Origin: G963665495 sp963677785
GTDB lineage: Bacteria > Desulfobacterota > Desulfovibrionia > Desulfovibrionales > Desulfovibrionaceae
Length of the DNA: 64,000 nt
Direction of reading: 5' to 3'
Assembly: GCA_963677785.2 (NCBI GenBank)
Contig: CAXXDH010000003.1
Coordinates: forward strand, 3,162,001-3,226,000
Positions 34,572-43,476 of this stretch are shown in pieces (positions within the stretch are counted from its first letter, which is position 1; each line of letters begins with the position of its first letter). A model generated the notes under the pieces. The model had not been told where the DNA came from, did no database searches, and saw only the letters and a program-made list of their open reading frames with translations. A program made the position numbers and the translations under genes.

Positions 34572-34601
34572 GCGTAGGCGTATTCCGGAGTTTAAAGCGT
34601 C

Positions 34602-35363
34602 ATGTTCGAGATAGCTTCCATACGCATCGGATGGCGCGATATCTTAGATATCGGCCTGGTTGCCTTCATTTTTTATCGGGTTCTGCTGCTTGTTCGCGGG
34701 ACACGCGCCATTTCCGTACTGATCGGCCTGGTGCTGATTGTCGTCCTGTATTTTATTTCCGATGAAGTGGGGTTGTATACGCTCAACTGGCTTCTGGCCA
34801 ACTTTTTGAGCTCCTTGTTTCTGGTCATGATCATTCTTTTCCAGCAGGACATCCGCAAGGCGCTTTCCGAGGTGGGAGCGGGAAAATTTTGGAAACGCAA
34901 TGGTGAAAATGAGGAAACCCTGAATCAGATAATCGTTTCTATGGCCGCTCTGGCTCGCAGCCGGATCGGCGCTCTCGTTGTGCTTGAGCAGAATGTCCCC
35001 CTGGGCGACGTGGTGGAACGGGGCGTCAGCCTGCACTCCAAAGTGAGCAAAGATCTGCTGGTCACTATTTTTTATCCCAATACGCCTCTTCATGACGGAG
35101 CCGTGATCATCAAAGGCGATACGTTGCTCGCTGCCGGTTGCATTCTGCCGCTTTCCGCGGGAATAAAACAGACTGCCAAAGGATCCGCCGAATACGGCAC
35201 GCGCCACAGGGCAGCGCTGGGCATTACCGAGGAATCCGATGCCATAGCCATTGTGGTATCCGAGGAGCGCGGCTCCATTTCACTGGCCATCAATGGCAAA
35301 CTGATTTCCAATATGGACGATGTGCGGCTCAAACGGGTGATAAAAAACGCACTGGAGCGATAG
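34602..35363 (+). CDS. cdaA: Diadenylate cyclase (c-di-AMP synthase), CdaA type
   Basis: Makes the second messenger c-di-AMP from two ATP. The 253-residue protein has three N-terminal membrane spans (IGLVAFIFYRVLLLV, AISVLIGLVLIVVLYFIS, LLANFLSSLFLVMIILFQQDIR) and a DAC domain with both catalytic motifs: DGA (residues 165-167, in NTPLHDGAVII) and RHR (201-203, in YGTRHRAALG). It is followed by a YbbR-domain protein and glmM, the classical cdaA-cdaR-glmM arrangement, which ties c-di-AMP to cell-wall precursor supply. Four bases separate it from the YbbR gene. Confidence 0.95.
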   Translation: MFEIASIRIGWRDILDIGLVAFIFYRVLLLVRGTRAISVLIGLVLIVVLYFISDEVGLYTLNWLLANFLSSLFLVMIILFQQDIRKALSEVGAGKFWKRNGENEETLNQIIVSMAALARSRIGALVVLEQNVPLGDVVERGVSLHSKVSKDLLVTIFYPNTPLHDGAVIIKGDTLLAAGCILPLSAGIKQTAKGSAEYGTRHRAALGITEESDAIAIVVSEERGSISLAINGKLISNMDDVRLKRVIKNALER

Positions 35364-35367
35364 TAGG

Positions 35368-36279
35368 GTGCGAACAAATTGGCAATACGCCCTGGTTTCT
35401 TTTTGTCTGGCGCTGATCGCCTGGTATTACGTTTCCGGACGCGAAAATGTGGATGTCTGGGTCGAGGCCACTGTTCAGTTTTCCGGAATGCCCGATAGTT
35501 TGCTGGTGCGCGGGGGGCTGCCGAGCAAGCTGGAAGTGCTGGTCCGCGGTCCCAAGGGATTGGTGCAGAGCATCGAACAAAAGACCCTGGTGCTGCCGCT
35601 GAATTTGGCCAATCTCAAGGCCGGGCGCAACATTCTCAGCATAGAATCGGGCGATTTGCCGCTTCCGAAAAATTTTGAAGTACTGGAGGTCAATCCTCCG
35701 CGTTTCGACATTCTGGTGGACAAACTTGCGCAAAAAGTTCTGCCCATCAAAGCCAAATGGAGCGGAGTGCTTGATCCGGATTACTACTTGATGGAAGTGA
35801 CCACTGATCCGAAAGTAGCCAAAGTACGCGGGCCGGCTCAAATCATTGAAAACATGCGCGACATTGAGACGCAAAGTGTTGTGCTGCCTTCGGCTACGCC
35901 TTCGCGGGTGGAGGAAAACGCAGCTTTGAATCTCCCGACCGAGATTGAATCCGATGCTTCCACGGTCGATGTTGTCCTGTTGTTTGGTATGAAGACGGAA
36001 AATTTGCAGTTTACCTTGCCCATAGAAATTACGAACGAGACTGCCTACATCGCCAGCGTACATCCCAAACAGGTGCAGGTCGAGGTTCAGACACCCCTTT
36101 CTCTTGTGCGCAAGAAAAAGGAGTTGAAAAATGAACTCAAGGCGATCCTGCGCGTTCCCGCATCCTATGGCCCTGGAAAATTTCCGCTGAGCTGCCTGAT
36201 ACGCCCCTACCCAGGGGGACGGATCGTTACGATTTCGCCCGAAAATGTCGAACTGGAACTCAAAGAAAAATCAGATTGA
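35368..36279 (+). CDS. YbbR-domain protein (CdaR-like regulator of CdaA)
   Basis: A 303-residue protein with one N-terminal membrane segment (YALVSFCLALIAWYYVSG) and an extracytoplasmic region of YbbR repeats, for example VEATVQFSGMPDSLLVRGGLPSKLEVLVRGPKGLV and ITNETAYIASVHPKQVQVEVQTP. In Firmicutes the counterpart CdaR modulates CdaA across the membrane. The same role here is inferred from gene order and domain. Start is GTG 35368, four bases after the cdaA stop; no ATG fits the conserved membrane segment. Confidence 0.85.
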   Translation: MRTNWQYALVSFCLALIAWYYVSGRENVDVWVEATVQFSGMPDSLLVRGGLPSKLEVLVRGPKGLVQSIEQKTLVLPLNLANLKAGRNILSIESGDLPLPKNFEVLEVNPPRFDILVDKLAQKVLPIKAKWSGVLDPDYYLMEVTTDPKVAKVRGPAQIIENMRDIETQSVVLPSATPSRVEENAALNLPTEIESDASTVDVVLLFGMKTENLQFTLPIEITNETAYIASVHPKQVQVEVQTPLSLVRKKKELKNELKAILRVPASYGPGKFPLSCLIRPYPGGRIVTISPENVELELKEKSD

Positions 36280-36383
36280 GCCAATTTCTTGGTGATTTCT
36301 TTCAATTATGCTATTGCTTCCCGCGTTGGCGGGCAGAGCAGCTCTGAAATGCTGTTGTAACAGAAAAAACACAGAGAATAATT

Positions 36384-37736
36384 ATGCCTAACAGAATATT
36401 TGGTACGGATGGAATGCGAGGGCAGGTCAATATTTATCCAATGGTCCCGGAAGTCACCATGCGGTTGGGACTTGCCGCCGGGATGTTTTTTCGCAACGGA
36501 TCCAAACGGCACCGGGTGGTCATCGGCAAAGATACCAGGCTTTCCGGGTATATTTTTGAGACCGCATTAACTTCCGGTCTTTGTGCCGCAGGAATGGATG
36601 TGTTTCTGCTCGGTCCCATGCCTACTCCGGCCATATCGTTTATTACCCAGAACATGCGTGCGGATTTGGGCATTGTGATTTCCGCCTCGCACAATCCATT
36701 TATGGATAATGGCATCAAATTTTTTGATAAATATGGTTTCAAACTTCCGGATGATGTCGAAAAGACCATCTCCGAGATGGTCTCCGACAAGGATTTTCGC
36801 TGGGAGTACCCCAACCCGGAAGATGTGGGTCGGGCGTATAAAATAGATGACAGTGTCGGCCGCTACATCGTCTATCTCAAAAACAGTTTTCCGAAGGGCT
36901 TAACTCTGGACGGCATTCGGATTGTACTGGATTGCGCCAATGGCGCGGCGTACAAAGTGGCGCCCATGATATTCGAGGAGTTGGGAGCCAAGGTCATCAA
37001 GATCGGCACACATCCCGACGGATTGAACATCAATGACAAATGCGGATCCTTGTATCCGGAAATGTTGTCGCATCATATTCGTGAACATGGCGCGCACATC
37101 GGCCTGGCCCTGGATGGAGATGCGGACCGTTTGATCGTGGTGGATGAAAAGGGCGCCGTAATGGACGGCGATCAGATCATGGCTCTGTGTGCTCTGGAAC
37201 TTATGGAAGAGAAGACCCTGCCCGGAAATCTGCTGGTGGCCACGGTGATGAGCAACATGGCACTGGAACTGTTTATGCAAGACCATGGCGGACGCCTGAT
37301 TCGCACTCCCGTGGGCGACAGGCATGTGGTGGAAGCCATGCGGCGCGAAGGAGCGGTTCTGGGCGGAGAGCAATCCGGCCATTTGATTTTTTTGAATTAC
37401 AGCACAACAGGCGACGGCATTCTCGCCAGCCTGCAGTTGCTGCGTATCATGCTGGAAAAAGGCAAGCCGCTTTCGGAACTTGCCCAGTTGATGGAGCCTT
37501 TCCCGCAGATTTTGCTGAACGTACATGTCGAGCGTAAAGTGCCGTTTGAAGAAGTTCCAGCCATAGGGGAGGCCGTCAAGTCGGTGGAAAAGACTCTGGG
37601 CAGGGGCGGACGTGTCCTGTTGCGTTACTCCGGAACCGAGCCGGTGGCCAGGGTTATGGTGGAAGGTATGGATGCCGCCAAAGTCAAAGAGCTCGCCGAA
37701 TCCCTTGCGGAAACCGTGCAAAAGCAGTTAAAGTGA
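36384..37736 (+). CDS. glmM: Phosphoglucosamine mutase
   Basis: Interconverts glucosamine-6-phosphate and glucosamine-1-phosphate for UDP-GlcNAc, the shared precursor of peptidoglycan and lipid A. The 450 residues show FGTDGMRG at the start, catalytic-serine loop ISASHNP (Ser102), metal loop DGDADR, sugar-specificity loop GEQSGHLIF and phosphate-binding RYSGTEP. All are diagnostic for GlmM rather than general phosphomannomutases. About 100 bases separate it from the YbbR gene, so a secondary promoter is possible. galU follows in the same direction. Confidence 0.96.
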   Translation: MPNRIFGTDGMRGQVNIYPMVPEVTMRLGLAAGMFFRNGSKRHRVVIGKDTRLSGYIFETALTSGLCAAGMDVFLLGPMPTPAISFITQNMRADLGIVISASHNPFMDNGIKFFDKYGFKLPDDVEKTISEMVSDKDFRWEYPNPEDVGRAYKIDDSVGRYIVYLKNSFPKGLTLDGIRIVLDCANGAAYKVAPMIFEELGAKVIKIGTHPDGLNINDKCGSLYPEMLSHHIREHGAHIGLALDGDADRLIVVDEKGAVMDGDQIMALCALELMEEKTLPGNLLVATVMSNMALELFMQDHGGRLIRTPVGDRHVVEAMRREGAVLGGEQSGHLIFLNYSTTGDGILASLQLLRIMLEKGKPLSELAQLMEPFPQILLNVHVERKVPFEEVPAIGEAVKSVEKTLGRGGRVLLRYSGTEPVARVMVEGMDAAKVKELAESLAETVQKQLK

Positions 37737-37820
37737 CGTTGTTGAACCAGTTCACGCGGGGGCGGAAGCCGGACCAGCCGCCTATCGCGCACCACAGCTA
37801 CTAATTTCAGGAGGCCGAGC

Positions 37821-38693
37821 ATGGATTTGAGAAAGGTGATTATTCCGGTGGCAGGCTGGGGAACCCGTTCCCTTCCCGCTTCTAAAAACGTCCCCAAAGA
37901 GATGCTTCCGGTCTACAAGAAGCCCGTGGTCCAATACGTGGTGGAAGAGGCCATGCATTCGGGCCTTACGGATGTTGTCTTTGTCAGCAATAAAAACAAG
38001 GGCATCATCGAAGATCATTTTGATTACAGCCTGGCCCTGGAAAGCGTTCTGGAACGCAACGGCAAAACCGAGCTGCTGGAAGAAGTGCGCAAGGTGGCCG
38101 AAATGGTCAACATCATTTCCGTACGCCAGAAAAAACAGCTCGGCCTGGGGCATGCCGTTCTTTGCGCCAAAGAAGTCGTCAAAGATGACGACCGCTTCGC
38201 CATCATGGTCGGCGATGATATGATTTTCAGCCAGCAGCCCGGCATCAAACAGCTCATGGACGTGGCCCGGACCGAGAAACTCCCTGTGATCGGCGTCATG
38301 GAAGTGCCGCCGGACAAGGTCAATCGCTACGGCATCATCAAAGGGGAAGAGTTTGCCCCAGGCCTGTTCCGTGTGCGCGATCTGGAAGAGAAACCCGCCG
38401 TGGGTACGGCGCCCTCCCGTATGGCCATTGTAGGGCGTTATGTGCTGACTCCCGAAATATTTACGCATCTGGAAGGCCTGGCACCCGGGCATGGCGGCGA
38501 AATACAGCTGACGGACGCGTTGAAGAAAATGGCCAGGGAAAGCAAGCTGCTGGCCTGCAGGATTCGCGGGCAACGCTTCGATGCGGGCGACTGGGCCGAA
38601 TACCTCACCGCGAATATCTATTTCGCATTGCAGGACGAGGGACTGAGAGACGATCTGTTGAACCGGCTGAAGAATTTTATCGAACAATATTAG
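37821..38693 (+). CDS. galU: UTP-glucose-1-phosphate uridylyltransferase
   Basis: Makes UDP-glucose for LPS, polysaccharide and glycogen routes. The 290 residues have the nucleotidyltransferase start KVIIPVAGWGTRSLPASKNVPKEMLPV (G-x-G-T-R-x-L-P variant) and KPVVQYVVEEAMHSGLTDVVFV, then the KQLGLGHAVLCAKEVVKDDDRFAIMVGDD block and GGEIQLTDAL. Strong SD CAGGAGG eight bases before ATG 37821. Its stop lies within a sequence that resembles an end of the palindromic element family. Confidence 0.95.
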   Translation: MDLRKVIIPVAGWGTRSLPASKNVPKEMLPVYKKPVVQYVVEEAMHSGLTDVVFVSNKNKGIIEDHFDYSLALESVLERNGKTELLEEVRKVAEMVNIISVRQKKQLGLGHAVLCAKEVVKDDDRFAIMVGDDMIFSQQPGIKQLMDVARTEKLPVIGVMEVPPDKVNRYGIIKGEEFAPGLFRVRDLEEKPAVGTAPSRMAIVGRYVLTPEIFTHLEGLAPGHGGEIQLTDALKKMARESKLLACRIRGQRFDAGDWAEYLTANIYFALQDEGLRDDLLNRLKNFIEQY

Positions 38694-38820
38694 GGTGTTT
38701 TTAGATTTTTCGCTAGGTTGAACAAGCTTTTTTTCGGTTTCCCAAAGCCAGGTGACGCCCGTGCCCCCGAGTAGGGCAATCCGTTCTGTCCTGTTTACAG
38801 TGTGAACAAGCAACATAATT
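38693..38820. other. Intergenic region with a decayed palindromic-element end
   Basis: From 38692 the sequence matches the left end and first 40 bases of copy B (TTAGGGTGTTTTTAGATTT...CGCTAGGTTGAACAAGC). The rest of the element is not clearly alignable, so this is at best a truncated copy. No clear terminator T run after a stem was found for galU. Confidence 0.35.
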
Positions 38821-41316
38821 TTGGAGAATCCAAAGGGCCTTTGTGAAAAAGGCCCTTTGGCCGCCGGAGGCAGTTCCATTTCACTGTCAAAAAGCTCCAC
38901 TGCGTCCGTACGTACGTGGAGCGCTGCTCTTTTGAGTCCGCCGTTCGCAACGCTCAGTTACGGCGAGCCCGGTTATCTGCCCCCGGAAGCCTGGCACAGG
39001 GGCCAACGGGTGCTCGTACCCCTGGGAAATTCGCTGCGGGTAGCGGTCCTGGTCGGCTCGGAGGCGGCTGCTTCCAGGGCTGATGCGGAACATCCCGGTG
39101 CGGAAACTGCGAATTGCGAATGTCGGGAAACACCCGAACCCTCCTTTGAAATCAAACCGTTGGTCTGGCCGCTCGAACATAGGCCTTTGCTTTCGGAGCG
39201 CTACATCCAGACCGCCGAGCATCTGGCACTGCGGCAGGCCACCACGCCCGGCAGTATTCTTGGCTCCATCCTGCCCCAGGGATTGCGTACGTCCCGCGCC
39301 AGTTTCGTGCTGGGAGAGCAAGGATCGAAGCGTACACTTGCGGCCAAGGATCTGGCCGCGTTGCCAGATACGGAGAAGATTGTTTTGGGGCAGGCCTGGC
39401 TTGACGAACAAATGCGCGTACGCCTGGCAACAACCAAAACCGCTTTGAGCTGCCAGGTACTCAAGGATCCGCCCTGGCCCCTGCGTCCGTCCGCCCACAA
39501 ACAGCGTGAGGCCCTCGAATACGTCTGGGAGCGCGGCCACGTACTGCGTAGCGAATTGTCCGCCCTGCTGGGCAACAGCGCATCCGCTGTTTTCAAATCT
39601 TTGGAAGAAAAGGGGTTGATGCGCTTCGGCCCCTGCCCGGAATCGCAGGAACCCGAACTCAAGGGCAAAGCGCCCTGGGAAGTGACTCTGAATGCCGAGC
39701 AGGAGCAGTGTTTGCAAGGGCTGCTGCAGGGACTGGATACGGAGTCGGGTCAGGTTCGGTTGTTGTTCGGGGTTACGGGCAGCGGCAAGACAGTGGTGTA
39801 CCTGAGCCTTGCCCAGGCCTGCATTGAGCGCGGGCTTTCGGTTTTTTTGCTGGCCCCGGAAATCGCTTTGGCGCGCAATCTGTTGCTGGCGGCAAAACGC
39901 TGGTTTCAGGGCCGGATTCCCCAGCCTGAAATTATTTTTTATCACGGCAACCAGGGTGCAGCCGAACGGGAGCGTACATTTATCCGGGTGGCCGGCACCG
40001 ACAAGCCCGTCCTGGTGGTGGGGACGCGTTCGGCTCTTTTTTTGCCCCTGAAACGTCCGGGGCTGTTGATCCTGGACGAGGAACACGACAGCTCGTTCAA
40101 GCAGGACGAGCGGATGGTCTATAACGCCAAGGAAGTTGCCTGGTACATGGCCAATCAATACGCCGGACTGCTGGTACTGGGCTCGGCCACGCCGGACATC
40201 AAGACCTTCTACGCGTCCGAACAGGGCGTCACTCCGGCGGTGAGCCTGTGCAAACGGGTCAGCGGCGGTTCCCTGCCCAGTATCGAACTAGTGGACATCC
40301 GCTCGCTTTCCGCCACCAGCCAGCTGCTTGCGCCGGAAACCGTGGAACTGCTGCGGGAAACCATGCGCAAGGGCGACCAGGCCATCATTATGCTCAACCG
40401 CAGGGGATACGCGCCCTTGATGTACTGTCTGGAGTGCGGCCAGACCGTACGCTGTCCCAATTGCGATATCGGCCTGACCTTTCACAAGGGGCGCGAACGG
40501 CTGGTCTGTCATTATTGCGGCCAAAGCATTCCCTTTCCCGTGACCTGTTCCAAATGCGGCAGTTGCAACTACCTGCCCATGGGGGAGGGCACGGAACGGC
40601 TGGAGGAATGTTTGCAGCAGGTCCTTTTGCCCGGTGTCAAAGTCCTGCGTCTGGACAGGGACAGCACGCGGCGCGTGGGGCGGATGGAAGCCATTCTGGA
40701 CGCCTTTGCCAAAAAAGATGCCCAGCTGCTGGTGGGAACGCAGATGCTTTCCAAAGGACACCATTTTCCCGAAGTGACCCGGGTGGTGGTGGCGGACGCG
40801 GATCTTGGATTGAACGTTCCGGATTACCGGGCCAACGAACGGACCTTTCAGCTGCTGGTCCAGGTGGCCGGACGCGCCGGACGCGGAGACAAGCCTGGCA
40901 GCGTCTGCATTCAGACACGGGATCCGGACCATCCGTGCTGGGGCTATGTCCGCAACAACGACTACCAGGGCTTTTATGAAAACGAATTGCAGCTGCGCAA
41001 ACGGCGCGGCTATCCGCCATTCGTAAAATTGGGACTTATTCGCCTCAATTATCCCGTGGATTGGGACAAGGGGGCGGAAAAAATGCGGGAAATCACACTC
41101 TGCGTACGCAATGCGGGGCGGGACTACAATGTCCGGGTACTGGGGCCGGCTCCGGCGCCTTTGCGTATGCTGCGCGGCCGCAAGCGCTTTCATTGCCTGC
41201 TCAAGGCGCAGGACTGGCCCAGCATCCGCAAGGTCTATGCCGCGGTCTGCCGCCAGGCCGGTTCCTGCGGCGAACTGCGTATCAGCCTGGACCTGGACCC
41301 CATGGATATGCTCTAA
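38821..41316 (+). CDS. priA: Primosomal protein N' (replication restart helicase)
   Basis: PriA helicase that reloads the replisome at stalled forks. The N-terminal 3'-DNA-binding domain reads WSAALLSPPFATLSYGEPGYLPP...GQRVLVPLGN. The helicase core has Walker A GVTGSGKT, DEEH box (LLILDEEHDSSFKQDE) and a four-pair zinc cluster between helicase lobes (CLECG...CPNC...CHYC...CSKC). The C-terminal lobe follows (LLVGTQMLSKGHHFPEVTRVVVADADLGLNVPDYRANERTFQLLVQVAGRAGRG). The start is unsure. TTG 38821 is the first canonical codon but lies before a strong hairpin and lacks an SD; a GGAGG at 38866-38870 instead points to ATT 38878. The 3' end overlaps a convergent GT2 gene by four bases. Confidence 0.93.
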   Translation: MENPKGLCEKGPLAAGGSSISLSKSSTASVRTWSAALLSPPFATLSYGEPGYLPPEAWHRGQRVLVPLGNSLRVAVLVGSEAAASRADAEHPGAETANCECRETPEPSFEIKPLVWPLEHRPLLSERYIQTAEHLALRQATTPGSILGSILPQGLRTSRASFVLGEQGSKRTLAAKDLAALPDTEKIVLGQAWLDEQMRVRLATTKTALSCQVLKDPPWPLRPSAHKQREALEYVWERGHVLRSELSALLGNSASAVFKSLEEKGLMRFGPCPESQEPELKGKAPWEVTLNAEQEQCLQGLLQGLDTESGQVRLLFGVTGSGKTVVYLSLAQACIERGLSVFLLAPEIALARNLLLAAKRWFQGRIPQPEIIFYHGNQGAAERERTFIRVAGTDKPVLVVGTRSALFLPLKRPGLLILDEEHDSSFKQDERMVYNAKEVAWYMANQYAGLLVLGSATPDIKTFYASEQGVTPAVSLCKRVSGGSLPSIELVDIRSLSATSQLLAPETVELLRETMRKGDQAIIMLNRRGYAPLMYCLECGQTVRCPNCDIGLTFHKGRERLVCHYCGQSIPFPVTCSKCGSCNYLPMGEGTERLEECLQQVLLPGVKVLRLDRDSTRRVGRMEAILDAFAKKDAQLLVGTQMLSKGHHFPEVTRVVVADADLGLNVPDYRANERTFQLLVQVAGRAGRGDKPGSVCIQTRDPDHPCWGYVRNNDYQGFYENELQLRKRRGYPPFVKLGLIRLNYPVDWDKGAEKMREITLCVRNAGRDYNVRVLGPAPAPLRMLRGRKRFHCLLKAQDWPSIRKVYAAVCRQAGSCGELRISLDLDPMDML
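38830..38860 (+). promoter_or_regulatory. Perfect 12-bp hairpin at the priA start
   Basis: CCAAAGGGCCTT (38830-38841) pairs with AAGGCCCTTTGG (38849-38860) across a seven-base loop. There is no T run after it. It ends six bases before the GGAGG that precedes the probable priA start, so it may shape translation initiation or be a weak terminator for galU. Confidence 0.5.
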
Positions 41317-42296
41317 TCCCCGTTGGCCGAACGCGGATACCTGAGTTCGTTGGCCAGGTTCAGGGTCAGCCGGGCCTGGTCTTCTTTGCCCATTTTTTGC
41401 CGCAACATTCCCAGGCGCAGCAGATCTTCAGGGCGTCCGCTCAGTTCCGCGATACGCTGCCAAAGGCTTTCGGCCTGCTCGAATTCGTTGTCGGTTTCGT
41501 GTTGCTCCGCAAGATCCCGATACATGCCGATGATATGGTGCATGCGCATATGGGCCAGCAACGTGTTTTCAGATGACGCTATTTCGTGTTTTCTGTAAAT
41601 TGTCAGCAGAGTATCAATAACCAGGGGATTTCGGTCGGACGTAGCAATCGCACCGATGATTGTTCCCGGGGTGGCGACTTGCGCGCTGATTATGGGGATG
41701 CGCCGGATGGGATAGAGCTTGGAAATACGTATCCAGAGTTCCCAGTCTTCCAGAACGGCAAGGCTCTCATCGAACATGCCGGCTTGTTCCAGGCAAGAGC
41801 TGCGGTGCATCATGCAGGCAAAAGGGATATAATTGCTGACCAGCAGCTGCAACCTGTCGAAGTTGCGTGCCGGGAGGTCTTCTTTACGCACAGTGGCCAG
41901 GCCGCTGGCGAAAACAAAGGGCTTTCCCTGGTGCGCGTCCGTGTAGGCCGCCCCGATATTCGGATTGTCCTGCAGGAAGGTAACAAGATGCTCAAGATGG
42001 CGCGGATAAAAAAGATCCTTGTCCTCCAGGTAGGCGATGTACTCGCCTTGCGCCGCGCGCAGGGCCTTGTTCCTGGCAATGGACGGATGCGTATGTTCAG
42101 AAAACTGAAACGTCGTCAGCGGATGTCCGGTGTCGGCATTGTCAACCAGTTGCGCAACATCGCCGCCGCCGGTATTCACCACCAGGACTTCGAAATTGGC
42201 GTAGGTTTGCCTGGACAGCGAACGCAACGCGTTGACCAGCTCCTGGGGCCGGTTATACGTTGTCAAAATGACGGAAATTAAGGGTTGATGCGTCAT
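41313..42296 (-). CDS. Family 2 glycosyltransferase
   Basis: GT-A fold glycosyltransferase of 327 residues. It opens with LISVILTTYNRPQELVNALRSLSRQTYANFEVLVVNTGG, the GT2 nucleotide-binding core. The usual DxD is replaced by EDKD (in GEYIAYLEDKDLFYPRHLEHL), and DESLAVLEDWELWIRI forms the acceptor/base region with the ED motif. The last 80 residues are helical and TPR-like (EFEQAESLWQRIAELSGRPEDLLRLGMLRQKMGKEDQA). ATG 42296 has GGGAGGG five bases upstream on the minus strand. Sugar and acceptor are unknown; surface polysaccharide or protein glycosylation is possible. Confidence 0.85.
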   Translation of the reverse strand: MTHQPLISVILTTYNRPQELVNALRSLSRQTYANFEVLVVNTGGGDVAQLVDNADTGHPLTTFQFSEHTHPSIARNKALRAAQGEYIAYLEDKDLFYPRHLEHLVTFLQDNPNIGAAYTDAHQGKPFVFASGLATVRKEDLPARNFDRLQLLVSNYIPFACMMHRSSCLEQAGMFDESLAVLEDWELWIRISKLYPIRRIPIISAQVATPGTIIGAIATSDRNPLVIDTLLTIYRKHEIASSENTLLAHMRMHHIIGMYRDLAEQHETDNEFEQAESLWQRIAELSGRPEDLLRLGMLRQKMGKEDQARLTLNLANELRYPRSANGD

Positions 42297-42403
42297 AATA
42301 CCCTCCCGTGTGCGAATCTTATGCAATAAATTGATGCAGCATTCATGCCGAATTAAAGAGGGCTAAGCTTACGCCCGGGTGAAAAAATGTGAATGTGTTT
42401 GTT

Positions 42404-42453
42404 CGCTGGCACGGGACGGGTTCCCATCCGCTGGCACGGGACGGGTTCCCATC
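42404..42453. repeat. Tandem 25-bp direct repeat, two perfect copies
   Basis: The 25-base unit (begins CGCTGGCACGGGACGGG) occurs at 42404-42428 and again at 42429-42453 without change. It lies in the intergenic region 40 bases before the RlmM-like gene. Each unit contains GGGA...TCCC half-palindromes. It may be a replication slip or a paired binding site. Confidence 0.8.
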
Positions 42454-42494
42454 CGGGGGCGCGACGTTGCGGCAGGCGATTTTGGAGACAGAAA

Positions 42495-43463
42495 GTGGAA
42501 GGATTCGAGAAAGATAGCTTTACCGTATTGCAGGCGGCGGACGGTCGTGTCTCCGAACTGGTTACGGAACTGCGCGCACTGTTGGGCAACAAAAAGGCGG
42601 GGAATCTTCTGGTAAAGGGGGAGCTGGTCCTTGCACCCGGACGCATCAGCCGGGCTGCCTGGACGGCGAATGTCTGGCGAAATCCACGTTTTATGAACAT
42701 TGCCTCCATTTCCGACGGGGCCGCAAAGCTGCGCGCGCTGCAGCGCAACTGGGTTCTCTGTTCGGTGGAACACCACCGTCGCGCCGCACTGATTCAGGAA
42801 AAACTTCCCTATGTTGCCGCCCGGCCGCATGAATTTCTAAAGCCGCTGCCCGCTGCGCCTTTGGGGGCCTGGACGCTATGGGCGCCGGACTGCATCCTGG
42901 CCTCGCCCGAATGCCTGAGTCCGTTTCCCAACGGAGTGTACACATTTGCGGAAAACAAAACCGAGCCGCCGAACCGGGCCTATTTGAAATTGTGGGAATT
43001 GTTCACCCGGCTCGGACGGATGCCCCGGCCCGGCGAGTTGTGCCTTGATCTCGGCGGCAGCCCCGGGGGCTGGGCCTGGGTGCTTCAAGGTCTGGGCGCG
43101 CGGGTTTTCTGCGTGGACAAGGCGCCGCTGGAACCGCGCATCGAGTCGCTCCCCAAAGTGAACGCCTGCCAGGGCAGCGCCTTTGGTCTGGAGCCTGAGC
43201 ACGTGGGCGCTGCTGACTGGCTGTTCAGCGACGTGATCTGCTATCCGCAACGGCTCCTGACCATGGTGGAACGCTGGCTCCAGCGCGGCGACTGCCCCCG
43301 TCTGGTCTGCACGGTAAAATTACAGGCCGAAACCGATTTTCAGGCCGTCGAAGCCTTCCAACGCATCCCGGACTCCCGGTTGGTGCACCTCTCGCAGAAC
43401 AAGCACGAACTGACCTGGGTCAGACTCCCGGCCGACGAACTGGCCGCAGCGCCCGCCTTGTAG
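42495..43463 (+). CDS. RlmM/FtsJ-type SAM-dependent methyltransferase
   Basis: A 322-residue protein. Its second half carries an FtsJ/RrmJ-like methyltransferase core: ELCLDLGGSPGGWAWVLQGLGARVFCVDKAPL (SAM motif), ADWLFSDVICYPQRLLTMVERWL (catalytic Asp region) and LVCTVKLQAETDFQAVEAFQ (catalytic Lys). The N-terminal half resembles the THUMP-like arm of RlmM. RlmM methylates C2498 of 23S rRNA in E. coli; a related RNA 2'-O-methylation role is likely. Start is GTG 42495 with GGAGA seven bases upstream, since the frame before it is repeat-derived. Confidence 0.8.
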   Translation: MEGFEKDSFTVLQAADGRVSELVTELRALLGNKKAGNLLVKGELVLAPGRISRAAWTANVWRNPRFMNIASISDGAAKLRALQRNWVLCSVEHHRRAALIQEKLPYVAARPHEFLKPLPAAPLGAWTLWAPDCILASPECLSPFPNGVYTFAENKTEPPNRAYLKLWELFTRLGRMPRPGELCLDLGGSPGGWAWVLQGLGARVFCVDKAPLEPRIESLPKVNACQGSAFGLEPEHVGAADWLFSDVICYPQRLLTMVERWLQRGDCPRLVCTVKLQAETDFQAVEAFQRIPDSRLVHLSQNKHELTWVRLPADELAAAPAL

Positions 43464-43476
43464 TCGGTTAACGCAG

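Noticed and set aside
42404..42453. CRISPR array
   Set aside because: Two directly adjacent repeats without spacers and no cas genes; a plain tandem duplication.
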